A DNA stretch of 42,042 nt. It comes from an uncultured Verrucomicrobia subdivision 3 bacterium. GTDB taxonomy: Bacteria > Verrucomicrobiota > Verrucomicrobiia > Limisphaerales > UBA11358. Location of the stretch: the NCBI GenBank assembly GCA_903889895.1, contig CAISYZ010000005.1, positions 1 through 42,042 on the forward strand, read 5' to 3'. Positions 18,669 through 26,080 of the stretch are shown here, in pieces; positions within the stretch are counted from its first letter, which is position 1, and each line of letters opens with the position of its first letter. Below the pieces are notes generated by a model. It had not been told where the DNA came from. It saw nothing but the letters and a program-made list of their open reading frames with translations, and did no database searches. Both the position numbers and the translations under genes were made by a program.

Positions 18669-20654
18669 ATGATTAAACAAATGATTAAACAAGACAGCCG
18701 CGCGATCTTGAATCGAAGAATCATCCTCGCGCTGGTGCCCCTGTTTTTGCTGACGGGGTGGGCGCAGGTTCACGCCGAAGACTCCCTGCCGCCTTTGAAT
18801 GGGCGACCCGCCCCGACCAATCTGGCGGAGATGTGGCAGGGTTTTGATCCGTTACGCGATCCGCTGGACACGGAAATTGTCCGGGAGTGGAAGGAGGGTG
18901 ATGCCACCTACCGTTATGTTGTTTTCACCGTCGGAATATTCAAGGGGCAGAAATCCCGGGTGGCGGCCTTTTACGGCTTTCCCAAGAGCGACCACCAGCT
19001 TCCGGGACTGATGCACCTGCACGGTGGCGGCCAGCGGGCAATGATCAAAACGGTGAGGGATGCGGTAAAATACGGCTATGCGTGTTTGTCAGTCAACTGG
19101 GGCGGACGCGAAATGGAAGACGCCAAACCCGGGGATAAAAACACCGACTATAATGCCATCAATCTTGGATTTACCTCCTTCGAATACGACAAGAATAAAA
19201 CCCTGGACCCGGTCGGATCACCTCGGAATAACGGATGGTTTATGGCCACCTTGGTCGCCCGTCGGGGTCTGACCTTTCTTCAGCAGCAGCCGGAGGTGGA
19301 TCCCACGCGTATTGGCGTTTATGGGCATTCGATGGGAGGAAAAATCACGGTGGATCTCGCGGGCATTGACCGGCGCGTGACGGCGGCGGTTCCCTCCTGT
19401 GGCAGCAGCATCAGCATCACGATGGGCGGCAAAATCTGGAACATTCCCAACTCCTTCTGGAAACATAAAAATCCAGGGAATATTGAGGCGAAAACCATTG
19501 ATACGCAGGCGTATTTGCCGACCCTGACCTGTCCGATTATGGATCTGACCCCAAGCAATGATCACCACGGCCCCATGGATTTGGTGACCGAGGACTGGGA
19601 AAAAATCGGGAGCAAAGTGGTTTATCATTCCACCGCGCCCCACATGGGCCATGCACATCTGCCGGAAAACCTGGTTTGTCAATGGCTCTGGTTTGAACAG
19701 TGGCTCAAACATGATTTTACCATGCCCAAGAACCCCGAAATCTCCTTGGATTTCCTGCCGGGCGACGGCATTCCCCGCGTGACTGTGAAGCCGGATGCCA
19801 CCCGCAAAATCAAGGCGGTGGACATTTATTACTCGACGGAAACGCACTGCATCACGCGGTTCTGGCGGGATGGCATGGCCAAAGCCAACGGCGACACCTA
19901 TCAGGCCAACTGTCCCATTCTTACCGTGACTAATCCGTTCTATGCCTTTGCCAATGTCACCTACGAATTGGAAGAGCCGTTCAAGACGAAGTATGGCATT
20001 GACCGTTATATCATCACTTCGAAAGAGCTGATCATTCTGCCGGATGAGCTGGCCAAGTCTGGGGCCAAGGCGACCGACCAACCGTCAAAGGTGGTGGATG
20101 ATTTTTCGCGCGGCTGGCACGATTGGTGGGGCCGGTTGGACTCCACTGGCGGTCATGCGGAGACCTATAAAATCAAGGATCCCAAATGGAAGGGATCCGA
20201 CGGGGAAAGCCTTTGTCTGGACGTAAAGACCGCCAAAGATGCAAAGCTGGAGTTGTATTTTTCTTACAATAAGTGGTCTTGTTTTGATGGCAACGCCAAA
20301 CCGGGAAAATATCAAGTGACCAAGGAACTCAAAGGCAGCCCGGATTGGCAGACGATCACGGTCAGCATCAACGATTTGCAGCCGCAATCCCAAGATGTTC
20401 CGGCCCGGCTGACGAACAACTGGCAAATGATCAGCGATGTGGGTTTGACCGGAAAACTGGACGGAATTCGGAAAATCTATTGGGCGAAAACCACCGTCAA
20501 GACTTCATCGCCCAATCCCCCGGCGAAAGCAAGCGAGCCGACGGCAACCACGACTAAAGACAAGAAGGACGATTTGCCGGAATTATCCGGCCAGAGTGAA
20601 GAATTTAAGGAAGCCGTCCGCCAATCGCTCGAAGACGAAAAGAATCAAAAATAA
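18669..20654 (+). CDS. Secreted alpha/beta-hydrolase esterase with extra C-terminal domain (paralogue of 31938-33944)
   Basis: 661 residues, probably an acetyl-xylan-esterase/dienelactone-hydrolase-like enzyme removing acyl groups from a polysaccharide. A signal peptide ends near V-H-A-E. The alpha/beta-hydrolase fold (about 60-350) has an oxyanion region L-H-G-G-G, the nucleophile elbow G-H-S-M-G-G with S221, a likely acid D298 in P-S-N-D-H-H-G, and a His cluster H325/H328/H330 in A-P-H-M-G-H-A-H. The region after about 460 contains D-D-x-S-R-G-W-x-D-W, D-P-K-W-x-G and E-L-K-G-x-P-x-W-Q-T, all conserved in the paralogue, and looks like a beta-rich module I cannot name. The 5' end carries a 12-bp tandem duplication, so ATG 18669 or 18681 could be the start. 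Confidence 0.85.
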   Translation: MIKQMIKQDSRAILNRRIILALVPLFLLTGWAQVHAEDSLPPLNGRPAPTNLAEMWQGFDPLRDPLDTEIVREWKEGDATYRYVVFTVGIFKGQKSRVAAFYGFPKSDHQLPGLMHLHGGGQRAMIKTVRDAVKYGYACLSVNWGGREMEDAKPGDKNTDYNAINLGFTSFEYDKNKTLDPVGSPRNNGWFMATLVARRGLTFLQQQPEVDPTRIGVYGHSMGGKITVDLAGIDRRVTAAVPSCGSSISITMGGKIWNIPNSFWKHKNPGNIEAKTIDTQAYLPTLTCPIMDLTPSNDHHGPMDLVTEDWEKIGSKVVYHSTAPHMGHAHLPENLVCQWLWFEQWLKHDFTMPKNPEISLDFLPGDGIPRVTVKPDATRKIKAVDIYYSTETHCITRFWRDGMAKANGDTYQANCPILTVTNPFYAFANVTYELEEPFKTKYGIDRYIITSKELIILPDELAKSGAKATDQPSKVVDDFSRGWHDWWGRLDSTGGHAETYKIKDPKWKGSDGESLCLDVKTAKDAKLELYFSYNKWSCFDGNAKPGKYQVTKELKGSPDWQTITVSINDLQPQSQDVPARLTNNWQMISDVGLTGKLDGIRKIYWAKTTVKTSSPNPPAKASEPTATTTKDKKDDLPELSGQSEEFKEAVRQSLEDEKNQK

Positions 20655-20939
20655 CATTTTATAAAAAACTGTCCCAGAAGGGCGTGAATATTGAGCGAAT
20701 TGGAGGGACTTTCAAATGAACCGGAATCCCGTCTGCGAAATGGGTTTAAGAATCTGGCGACATATTCGGTAATATGAAAACAAACTGTTTCAAAGGATCA
20801 AGTGAGATCCTCCAAGCGGGTCTGTGGTGGTATGCCCACGAATCGGCCGATCCCACCAGCGGGACCATAGCAGTCGGGGAGGTGGCGCAAGCCGAGCCAT
20901 TGCCATGAAAACAAACCTGACCCAATTCAAAATACTTTT
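20655..20939. other. Intergenic region with several short inverted repeats, no supported gene
   Basis: 285 bases between two esterase genes. It holds a perfect hairpin at 20761-20776 (CATATT-CGGT-AATATG), GGATC/GATCC arms at 20795-20810, GTGG/CCAC arms at 20824-20839 and the palindrome ATCGGCCGAT at 20842-20851. ATGAAAACAAAC occurs twice (20774 and 20905). A 43-codon frame begins at ATG 20774, but nothing identifies it as a protein. It could be a structured leader for the next gene or a decayed mobile sequence. Confidence 0.4.
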
Positions 20940-21824
20940 ATGAATAATCTATTTATTGTTATAGCATTGCTTTATGCGGCCTTGACTAGCACCTCGGTTG
21001 CCGAATCCAATAGCACCACGACTGGTTGTGCGGGCCTCAAAACCGGCGATAAGATTGCATTTTTAGGTGACTCGATTACCGCCCAAGGTTTTGACAACGC
21101 TGGTGGCTATGTCTGGCTGGTCATCAGTGGTTTGGAGAGCCTGGGGTTAAAGGTCACCCCTATCCCAGCCGGAGTCAGCGGCCACACCTCCAAAGATATG
21201 CTCGTGCGACTGAGCAAGGATGTGATCGCAAAAAAGCCGGACTGGGTCACTATTAGTTGCGGCGTGAACGATGTCTGGCATGGAGCCATGGGGGTGGAAC
21301 TGGCGGCCTATAAAGCCAACCTGAAGGCCATGGTGAATCAATGTCAGGCCGCCGGGATCAGGGTGATGCTGCTAACGGCGACCATGATCGGCGAAGATCA
21401 GTCGAATGCCAACAACCAGAAACTGGTCGCCTATAACGAAGCGGTCCGGATTCTGGCGCAGGAGAAAAAATGCCTGTTGGCTGACCTCAACGCCCGGATG
21501 CAGGTGGCGGTAAAGTCGCCCGAAAGGTCGGACTTGGTGGATCAGGGAAAAAAGCTAACCGTGGACGGCGTCCACATGAATTATTTTGGCAATGAAATGA
21601 TGGCTGAAGGGGTGTTGATCGCCTTCGGATTCACAGACGACCAACTAAAGATTGCAAGGAATAAATGGGCTGATTTGGCCAATACGATGAATTTGGGAAC
21701 AATGGCGGTTTCCTACCGCGAATACAAGGCCCTCGAAGCGGCCGCGGCCAAGCGCAAACAGTCGGTCAAGGGCATGGTGGATGCCGCAGTTGCCAAAACA
21801 CTGGCAGATTTGAGCAAAGATTAG
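20940..21824 (+). CDS. Secreted SGNH/GDSL-type esterase
   Basis: 294 residues, probably a carbohydrate O-acetylesterase. A short signal peptide is followed by block I F-L-G-D-S-I-T with nucleophile S45, block III G-V-N-D at about 103-106, and block V D-G-V-H-M-N with D209 and H212, giving a complete SGNH catalytic set. The spacing and length fit the rhamnogalacturonan-acetylesterase/lysophospholipase-L1-like group. A charged C-terminal helix rich in Ala and Lys (about 255-294) follows the domain. It is preceded by the structured intergenic region and followed by the transposase remnant. The substrate is inferred from the neighbouring rhamnosidases. Confidence 0.9.
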   Translation: MNNLFIVIALLYAALTSTSVAESNSTTTGCAGLKTGDKIAFLGDSITAQGFDNAGGYVWLVISGLESLGLKVTPIPAGVSGHTSKDMLVRLSKDVIAKKPDWVTISCGVNDVWHGAMGVELAAYKANLKAMVNQCQAAGIRVMLLTATMIGEDQSNANNQKLVAYNEAVRILAQEKKCLLADLNARMQVAVKSPERSDLVDQGKKLTVDGVHMNYFGNEMMAEGVLIAFGFTDDQLKIARNKWADLANTMNLGTMAVSYREYKALEAAAAKRKQSVKGMVDAAVAKTLADLSKD

Positions 21825-21871
21825 CGTAATAGTCATGCGCAATTTTTTATCCATAGTAATCCATAGGAAAC

Positions 21872-21890
21872 CCTCCGGCTATGCCGGAGG
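21872..21890. repeat. REP-like hairpin at IS200-type remnant
   Basis: CCTCCGGCTATGCCGGAGG is a perfect 8-bp stem with a TAT loop, lying about 80 bases upstream of the transposase remnant. Such subterminal hairpins are recognition structures of IS200/IS605 and REP-associated transposases. A short direct repeat, ATCCATAG, stands just before it (21849-21856 and 21859-21866). Confidence 0.6.
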
Positions 21891-21972
21891 ACGCCCGAAG
21901 TTTGAAAACTCCGGAAGTCATTTGTGAGGCTGGCTTTCGTGAACCGGTCAAAGTTTACGAAAGGAGCCGCCC

Positions 21973-22283
21973 CTGCAAACGCATGAAAGTCTGAAGCACA
22001 CGACGCGGGCAGGCAATTATCATATGGTGTTCATCCCGAAGTGCCGGCGGAAGGTGCTGTATCAGGGCATCCGGCAGGAGTTGAGGACGGTGTTCCGCAA
22101 TTTGGCGGAGCAGTGGGAATGCAAAGTGGAAGAAGGGCATTTGATGCCTGATTATGTGCACAGGCTGTTGAGCGCGCCGCCGAAGTATTCGGTGCCCAAC
22201 GTGATGGGGTTTATTAGAGGGAAAAGCGCGATTTACATTGCGCGAGTGTATGTTGGGCGGCGACGGAATTTTGTCGGCCAGCA
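21973..22283 (+). pseudogene. IS200-like (Y1, HUH) transposase remnant
   Basis: The frame from about 21973 reads like an IS200 transposase: T-H-E-S-L-K-H-T, then M-V-F-I-P-K-C-R-R-K-V-L-Y, E-G-H-L-M-P-D, P-P-K-Y-S, G-F-I-R-G-K-S-A-I and R-R-N-F-V-G-Q-H. There is no proper start codon: an in-frame TGA lies at 21940 and the first ATG is at 22024. The HUH motif, normally P-D-H-V-H, reads P-D-Y-V-H. Similarity stops at about 22283, so the C-terminal segment with the catalytic Tyr is gone and the open frame to 22359 continues into unrelated sequence. It is therefore a dead fragment. Confidence 0.85.
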
Positions 22284-22340
22284 TTTATGTTTAGTGTTTA
22301 GCAAAATGAAAAAAACGACCGTGAAATTAAACGATTCAAG

Positions 22341-24224
22341 ATGGAAGCCAATAAAATAACCCGTCGCAACTTCATCCGCGCGACCTCGACAGTCGCGTTC
22401 GGCGTGGTCGCAGCACCTCTGGCGCATGACGCCGGCCTTTTTGGCGGCAAACGGTTGGTTCATGCGGGCAATTCCTGGTATAAAACTGTTTTGACTGTTG
22501 TTGCCGTGGCAATGACTCTCGTGGCGGGCGGAATCGGTTTATCCGCTACAGAAGATTTTCCTTCGTCCGCTTCGAATAACGGCGGGCGGGCGTCAATGAC
22601 TGATTTTGACGTTCCGGTGACGCGGGTTCTTTGGCAAAGCGACGCCGGTGTGACCGAGGGGCAGGCCTTGGTGGCTGCCAAAGCGAGCCAAGCCATTCCC
22701 CCGGAATCACGGCCGCCTTGCGAACTGAAGCCCGGAGCCGGCATTCTCCTCGACTTCGGTGTCGAAGTGCAGGGCTATGTCAGGATCATTACCTCGGAGT
22801 TGTCCAAACTGGCGAATCCGAGCCGTGTGCGGGTGCGGCTTGGCGAATCGGCCATGGAGGCAATGGCCGAATTGAAATACAAGAACGCGGGCAATGATCA
22901 CGCGATCCGGGACAAGGTGATCGAGCTTTCTTCGACTGGCACGAATACCTTTGGGGCGAGCGGCTTCCGGTTCGTGCGCATAGACAATGTGAACTCGGAT
23001 TCGTCTGTGCGGTTGAGCAATGTGCGCGCGGTTCTGGGGATGCAAGACATCAAGGCGCTTGGCTCTTTTTGCTGCAATGACGAGAGGTTGAACCGTATCT
23101 GGGAGGTCGGGGCGTATACCGTTCATTTGTGCATGCAAGACTGCCTGATGGATGGCATCAAACGCGATCGCGCTCCCTGGCTGGGCGACATGGTGCCGGA
23201 GGTTTGCACCATCAATACGGTGTTCGGGTTCAACGATGTGGTAACCCACTCGATTGATGGCATGCGAAGCGGCACCGCGATGACCAACTGGATGAATGGG
23301 ATACCCAGCTACTCGATGTATTGGGTGCTGATTCAGGAGGAAATGTGGATGCACCACGGCAACCATGCTTATCTCGAGGAACAGCACGCTTATCTTTCCG
23401 AGTTGTTGAAAAAGTTTTCCAGACTTGTTGATGCTGATGGGCAAGAAAAAATTAATGGGTGGGCTTTTCTGGACTGGCCTACTTCAGCAAATACACAGGC
23501 CGTGGCGGCCGGGATGCATGCGTTGCTCCTGCTGACGCTCGAGAGCGGCTCCCGAATGATGAGTGCGCTGAACGATGGTGAGACCGCGAAAATCTGCGAC
23601 GCAACCGTTGCCCGGATGCGGCAGATCGTGCCGGAGGCGAATGGCTCGAAGTCGGCCGCGGCGCTGCTCTCCCTGGCTGGACTAGGAGACGCAAAGAAAA
23701 TTTCCGATGATATTCTGAAACCCGGCGGGGCGAAAGGCCTCTCCACATTCTACGGATTCTACGTCCTACAGGCGCTTGCCAAGTCCGGCGACACCGACAC
23801 CGCGCTCGATTTCATCCGCACTTACTGGGGGGCCATGCTGGATTATGGCGCCACGACATTCTGGGAGGATTTCAATCTGGAATGGACAAATAACGCAGGT
23901 CGGATTGATGAGTTGACGCCACCGGGGAAAAAGGATTTGCACGGTGATTTTGGCGCCTATTGCTATGTTGGCTACCGGCGCAGCCTATGCCATGGCTGGT
24001 CGAGCGGGCCGACACCATGGCTGAGCCGGACGGTTCTCGGCATCCAGCCGCTAGAACCAGGTTTCAAGCGTGTCCGTGTCGCGCCACAACTCGGAAATCT
24101 GAAGTGGGCAGAGGGTTCGTATCCGACGCCGTTAGGGCTGATCAAGGTTCGGCACGAACGCCAGCCTGACGGCACCATCAAATCTCAAATAACGGCTCCG
24201 CCTGGGGTGAGCATTGAGAAATAA
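22341..24224 (+). CDS. Alpha-L-rhamnosidase (GH78) with a double, chimeric export leader
   Basis: 627 residues; an inverting enzyme that removes alpha-L-rhamnose. The catalytic (alpha/alpha)6 part shows D-G-I-K-R-D-R-A-P-W-L-G-D from D271, F-W-E-D-F-N with E509, and C-H-G-W-S-S-G-P followed by the G-I-Q-P-L-x-P-G-F motif that opens the C-terminal beta-sandwich. It is shorter than typical GH78 proteins because the N-terminal accessory domains are reduced. The N-terminus is odd: residues 8-30 are a Tat-type signal (R-R-N-F-I-R plus a hydrophobic stretch), and a second, Sec-like hydrophobic segment follows at about 47-70. The leader lies directly after the broken transposase, which suggests that a rearrangement joined a foreign leader to this gene. 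Whether it is exported normally is uncertain. Confidence 0.87.
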   Translation: MEANKITRRNFIRATSTVAFGVVAAPLAHDAGLFGGKRLVHAGNSWYKTVLTVVAVAMTLVAGGIGLSATEDFPSSASNNGGRASMTDFDVPVTRVLWQSDAGVTEGQALVAAKASQAIPPESRPPCELKPGAGILLDFGVEVQGYVRIITSELSKLANPSRVRVRLGESAMEAMAELKYKNAGNDHAIRDKVIELSSTGTNTFGASGFRFVRIDNVNSDSSVRLSNVRAVLGMQDIKALGSFCCNDERLNRIWEVGAYTVHLCMQDCLMDGIKRDRAPWLGDMVPEVCTINTVFGFNDVVTHSIDGMRSGTAMTNWMNGIPSYSMYWVLIQEEMWMHHGNHAYLEEQHAYLSELLKKFSRLVDADGQEKINGWAFLDWPTSANTQAVAAGMHALLLLTLESGSRMMSALNDGETAKICDATVARMRQIVPEANGSKSAAALLSLAGLGDAKKISDDILKPGGAKGLSTFYGFYVLQALAKSGDTDTALDFIRTYWGAMLDYGATTFWEDFNLEWTNNAGRIDELTPPGKKDLHGDFGAYCYVGYRRSLCHGWSSGPTPWLSRTVLGIQPLEPGFKRVRVAPQLGNLKWAEGSYPTPLGLIKVRHERQPDGTIKSQITAPPGVSIEK

Positions 24225-24480
24225 TAATGGTATGAAAGCGAAAGGTTTATGGAAATTCGTGGCTGTAAAAGCGGAGGTTTATTTCTAAAAGGAAAATGAG
24301 CACCGTGAATCCAATAGCTTTGGGGCGGGTAGGAGTTGGCAATTCCGCTTTGATCTGGACCGCGCCTTGCTCCATTGCGCGCTGCCGGGTTCGTCGTATG
24401 GGTTTGGCTGGGGCGGTGGCTGTTGGCAGGCATGACCCCCCACCGCACTTTTTAGCCGCCGTTTATACAAATCTAGTTTT
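24225..24480. other. Intergenic region, no supported gene
   Basis: 256 bases. A 62-codon plus-strand frame from 24296 and another frame ending at the TGA near 24434 are open, but neither resembles a known protein. The composition shifts from AT-rich to a G/T-rich middle and back. It might be a residue of a lost gene or transposon, or a leader for the SGNH gene at 24481. Confidence 0.35.
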
Positions 24481-26055
24481 ATGAAAATAAATCCGCTCGT
24501 GCCAAACAAATTTTTCATCCCGCTATGGGATAGCCATGAATTTATAAGTATGCAAAACCTCATCATAGCAGCGTTCATCCGGCTTAGGCGAAAATCGTTA
24601 ACTTTTGTATCAGCCTCGCTTTTCCCCCTTATTTTGTCGCCCACATTCATGAATGCCGCCGGCAATGAAAAAGCCTTGCCGACAGCAGTAATTATCGGTG
24701 ATTCCGTTTGCATTAGTGGCTACGCCAAGTATGTAAAGGAAATGCTCAAGGACAAGGTGGACGTAAAGGTCGGCGCCGCCACGACCAGCAAATGGACCTT
24801 GGACGGCATTGACTCAGGACTGAATCATATGCTGGGCAAAGGGAAGGCCGATGTGATCCATTTCAATTGCGGCATCTGGGACATCAGCCTGAAGTCCTAC
24901 GACGAAGACAAGGGGGATTTCCATGTGGATCTCAAAGGCAAACGGGCGACGCCTCCCGCGCAGTATGAGAAGAATCTCAGGGAATTGGTGCGCATCTTGA
25001 AGGGCCGCACCGACAAATTGATCTGGGCCACAACCACTCCCTTTTCCGATGATAACGGCAGACATCAGGGGGATGATTTCCTCTACAACAAGATTGCGGA
25101 AGTGGTGATGAAGGAAAATGGCGTGATGATTGACGACCTCAACTCCTATATGCTGCCGCAACTGGATAAATACCAACGAAAGGGCGACGTGCATTTTAGC
25201 CAGGACGGCTATCAGTTTCTGGCCAAGAAAGTGTCTGACAGCCTCCTCAAAGCCCTGAACGGCGAACTCAAGCCGGAGGCATTCCCTATTAACCCCGACA
25301 AACCTTATACGATTGAGGAACGGGAAGAACTAACCGTCCAGCCACCTCGTGGTCAAAAGGCCGTGGTCACCCCGGATCCAGACCGGCGGGGCATGTATGC
25401 CAGCCATGAGATGCAGGGCAAAAGCCTCCTGATCCACACCACCACCGACTGGTGCTGGAAGCTGACGGCCTATGATCACTATGTAATAAGAGTGCAGGTG
25501 TCGTGGCCCGGCGGCGAATTTCCGGCCGATGATCGGATGGCTATCGTCAAGAACCCCGGCGAGCCCACCGACTTGATTGTTGAGGAAACTGACACGGAAC
25601 TCAAGGTGAGGACGTGGGCCGTCGATGGAATACCCCTGAAATTCCTCAAGCAAAACATGACGATCCAATGGCTGTGGGAAAAGGGAATCCTCAAGGAAAG
25701 TGACGGCCTCGTGCGAGATAAAGATGTGGCGTCGCTGACCTATTCCTATAATCCAACGGAACAGTTTTTCTCGCTGCCCAATGGCGGCGAACTAACCGGC
25801 CAATCGTCCAAGCGCAATTATGCGGCGAACGATCCCGCCAGCTATCCCGCATTTTATTCCAACCGAAACTATGGAATGTTGATGAATGAAGTAAAGCCGG
25901 TCTGGATAGAGTTGGGCGGCAAGAGAGTAAAACTCACCTATCCCCAAAGCGACCTGATTGATCTGTTCGTAATCATTGGAAAGGACAAGGACGAAATCGC
26001 CAAACGCTACGTATCCTTGTTGGCTGGGAGCGGCAAATCAAATTTAAGGATGTAA
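24481..26055 (+). CDS. SGNH hydrolase with GH31-N-terminal-like C-terminal half
   Basis: 524 residues from ATG 24481; ATG 24550 is an alternative that places the basic/hydrophobic signal nearer the N-terminus. The SGNH domain (about 68-265) shows I-G-D-S-V-C with nucleophile S75, N-C-G-I-W-D in place of the usual G-x-N-D block, and G-D-V-H-F-S with D236 and H238. The C-terminal half (about 275-524) is beta-rich. Its last part (S-L-P-N-G-G-E, then S-K-R-N-Y-A-A-N-D, Y-P-A-F-Y-S-N-R-N-Y-G, and finally D-L-F-V-I-I-G-K-D-K-D-E-I-A-K-R-Y) resembles the N-terminal mutarotase-like domain of GH31 enzymes, but the catalytic barrel is absent. The resemblance is by eye. It probably acts as a secreted acetylesterase with an attached sugar-binding fold. 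Confidence 0.8.
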   Translation: MKINPLVPNKFFIPLWDSHEFISMQNLIIAAFIRLRRKSLTFVSASLFPLILSPTFMNAAGNEKALPTAVIIGDSVCISGYAKYVKEMLKDKVDVKVGAATTSKWTLDGIDSGLNHMLGKGKADVIHFNCGIWDISLKSYDEDKGDFHVDLKGKRATPPAQYEKNLRELVRILKGRTDKLIWATTTPFSDDNGRHQGDDFLYNKIAEVVMKENGVMIDDLNSYMLPQLDKYQRKGDVHFSQDGYQFLAKKVSDSLLKALNGELKPEAFPINPDKPYTIEEREELTVQPPRGQKAVVTPDPDRRGMYASHEMQGKSLLIHTTTDWCWKLTAYDHYVIRVQVSWPGGEFPADDRMAIVKNPGEPTDLIVEETDTELKVRTWAVDGIPLKFLKQNMTIQWLWEKGILKESDGLVRDKDVASLTYSYNPTEQFFSLPNGGELTGQSSKRNYAANDPASYPAFYSNRNYGMLMNEVKPVWIELGGKRVKLTYPQSDLIDLFVIIGKDKDEIAKRYVSLLAGSGKSNLRM

Positions 26056-26080
26056 CCCTATAAAAACGACTCAAATAAAC

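Noticed and set aside
24296-24484. 62-codon plus-strand frame
   Set aside because: No similarity to any family recognised and no supporting start context; treated as intergenic.
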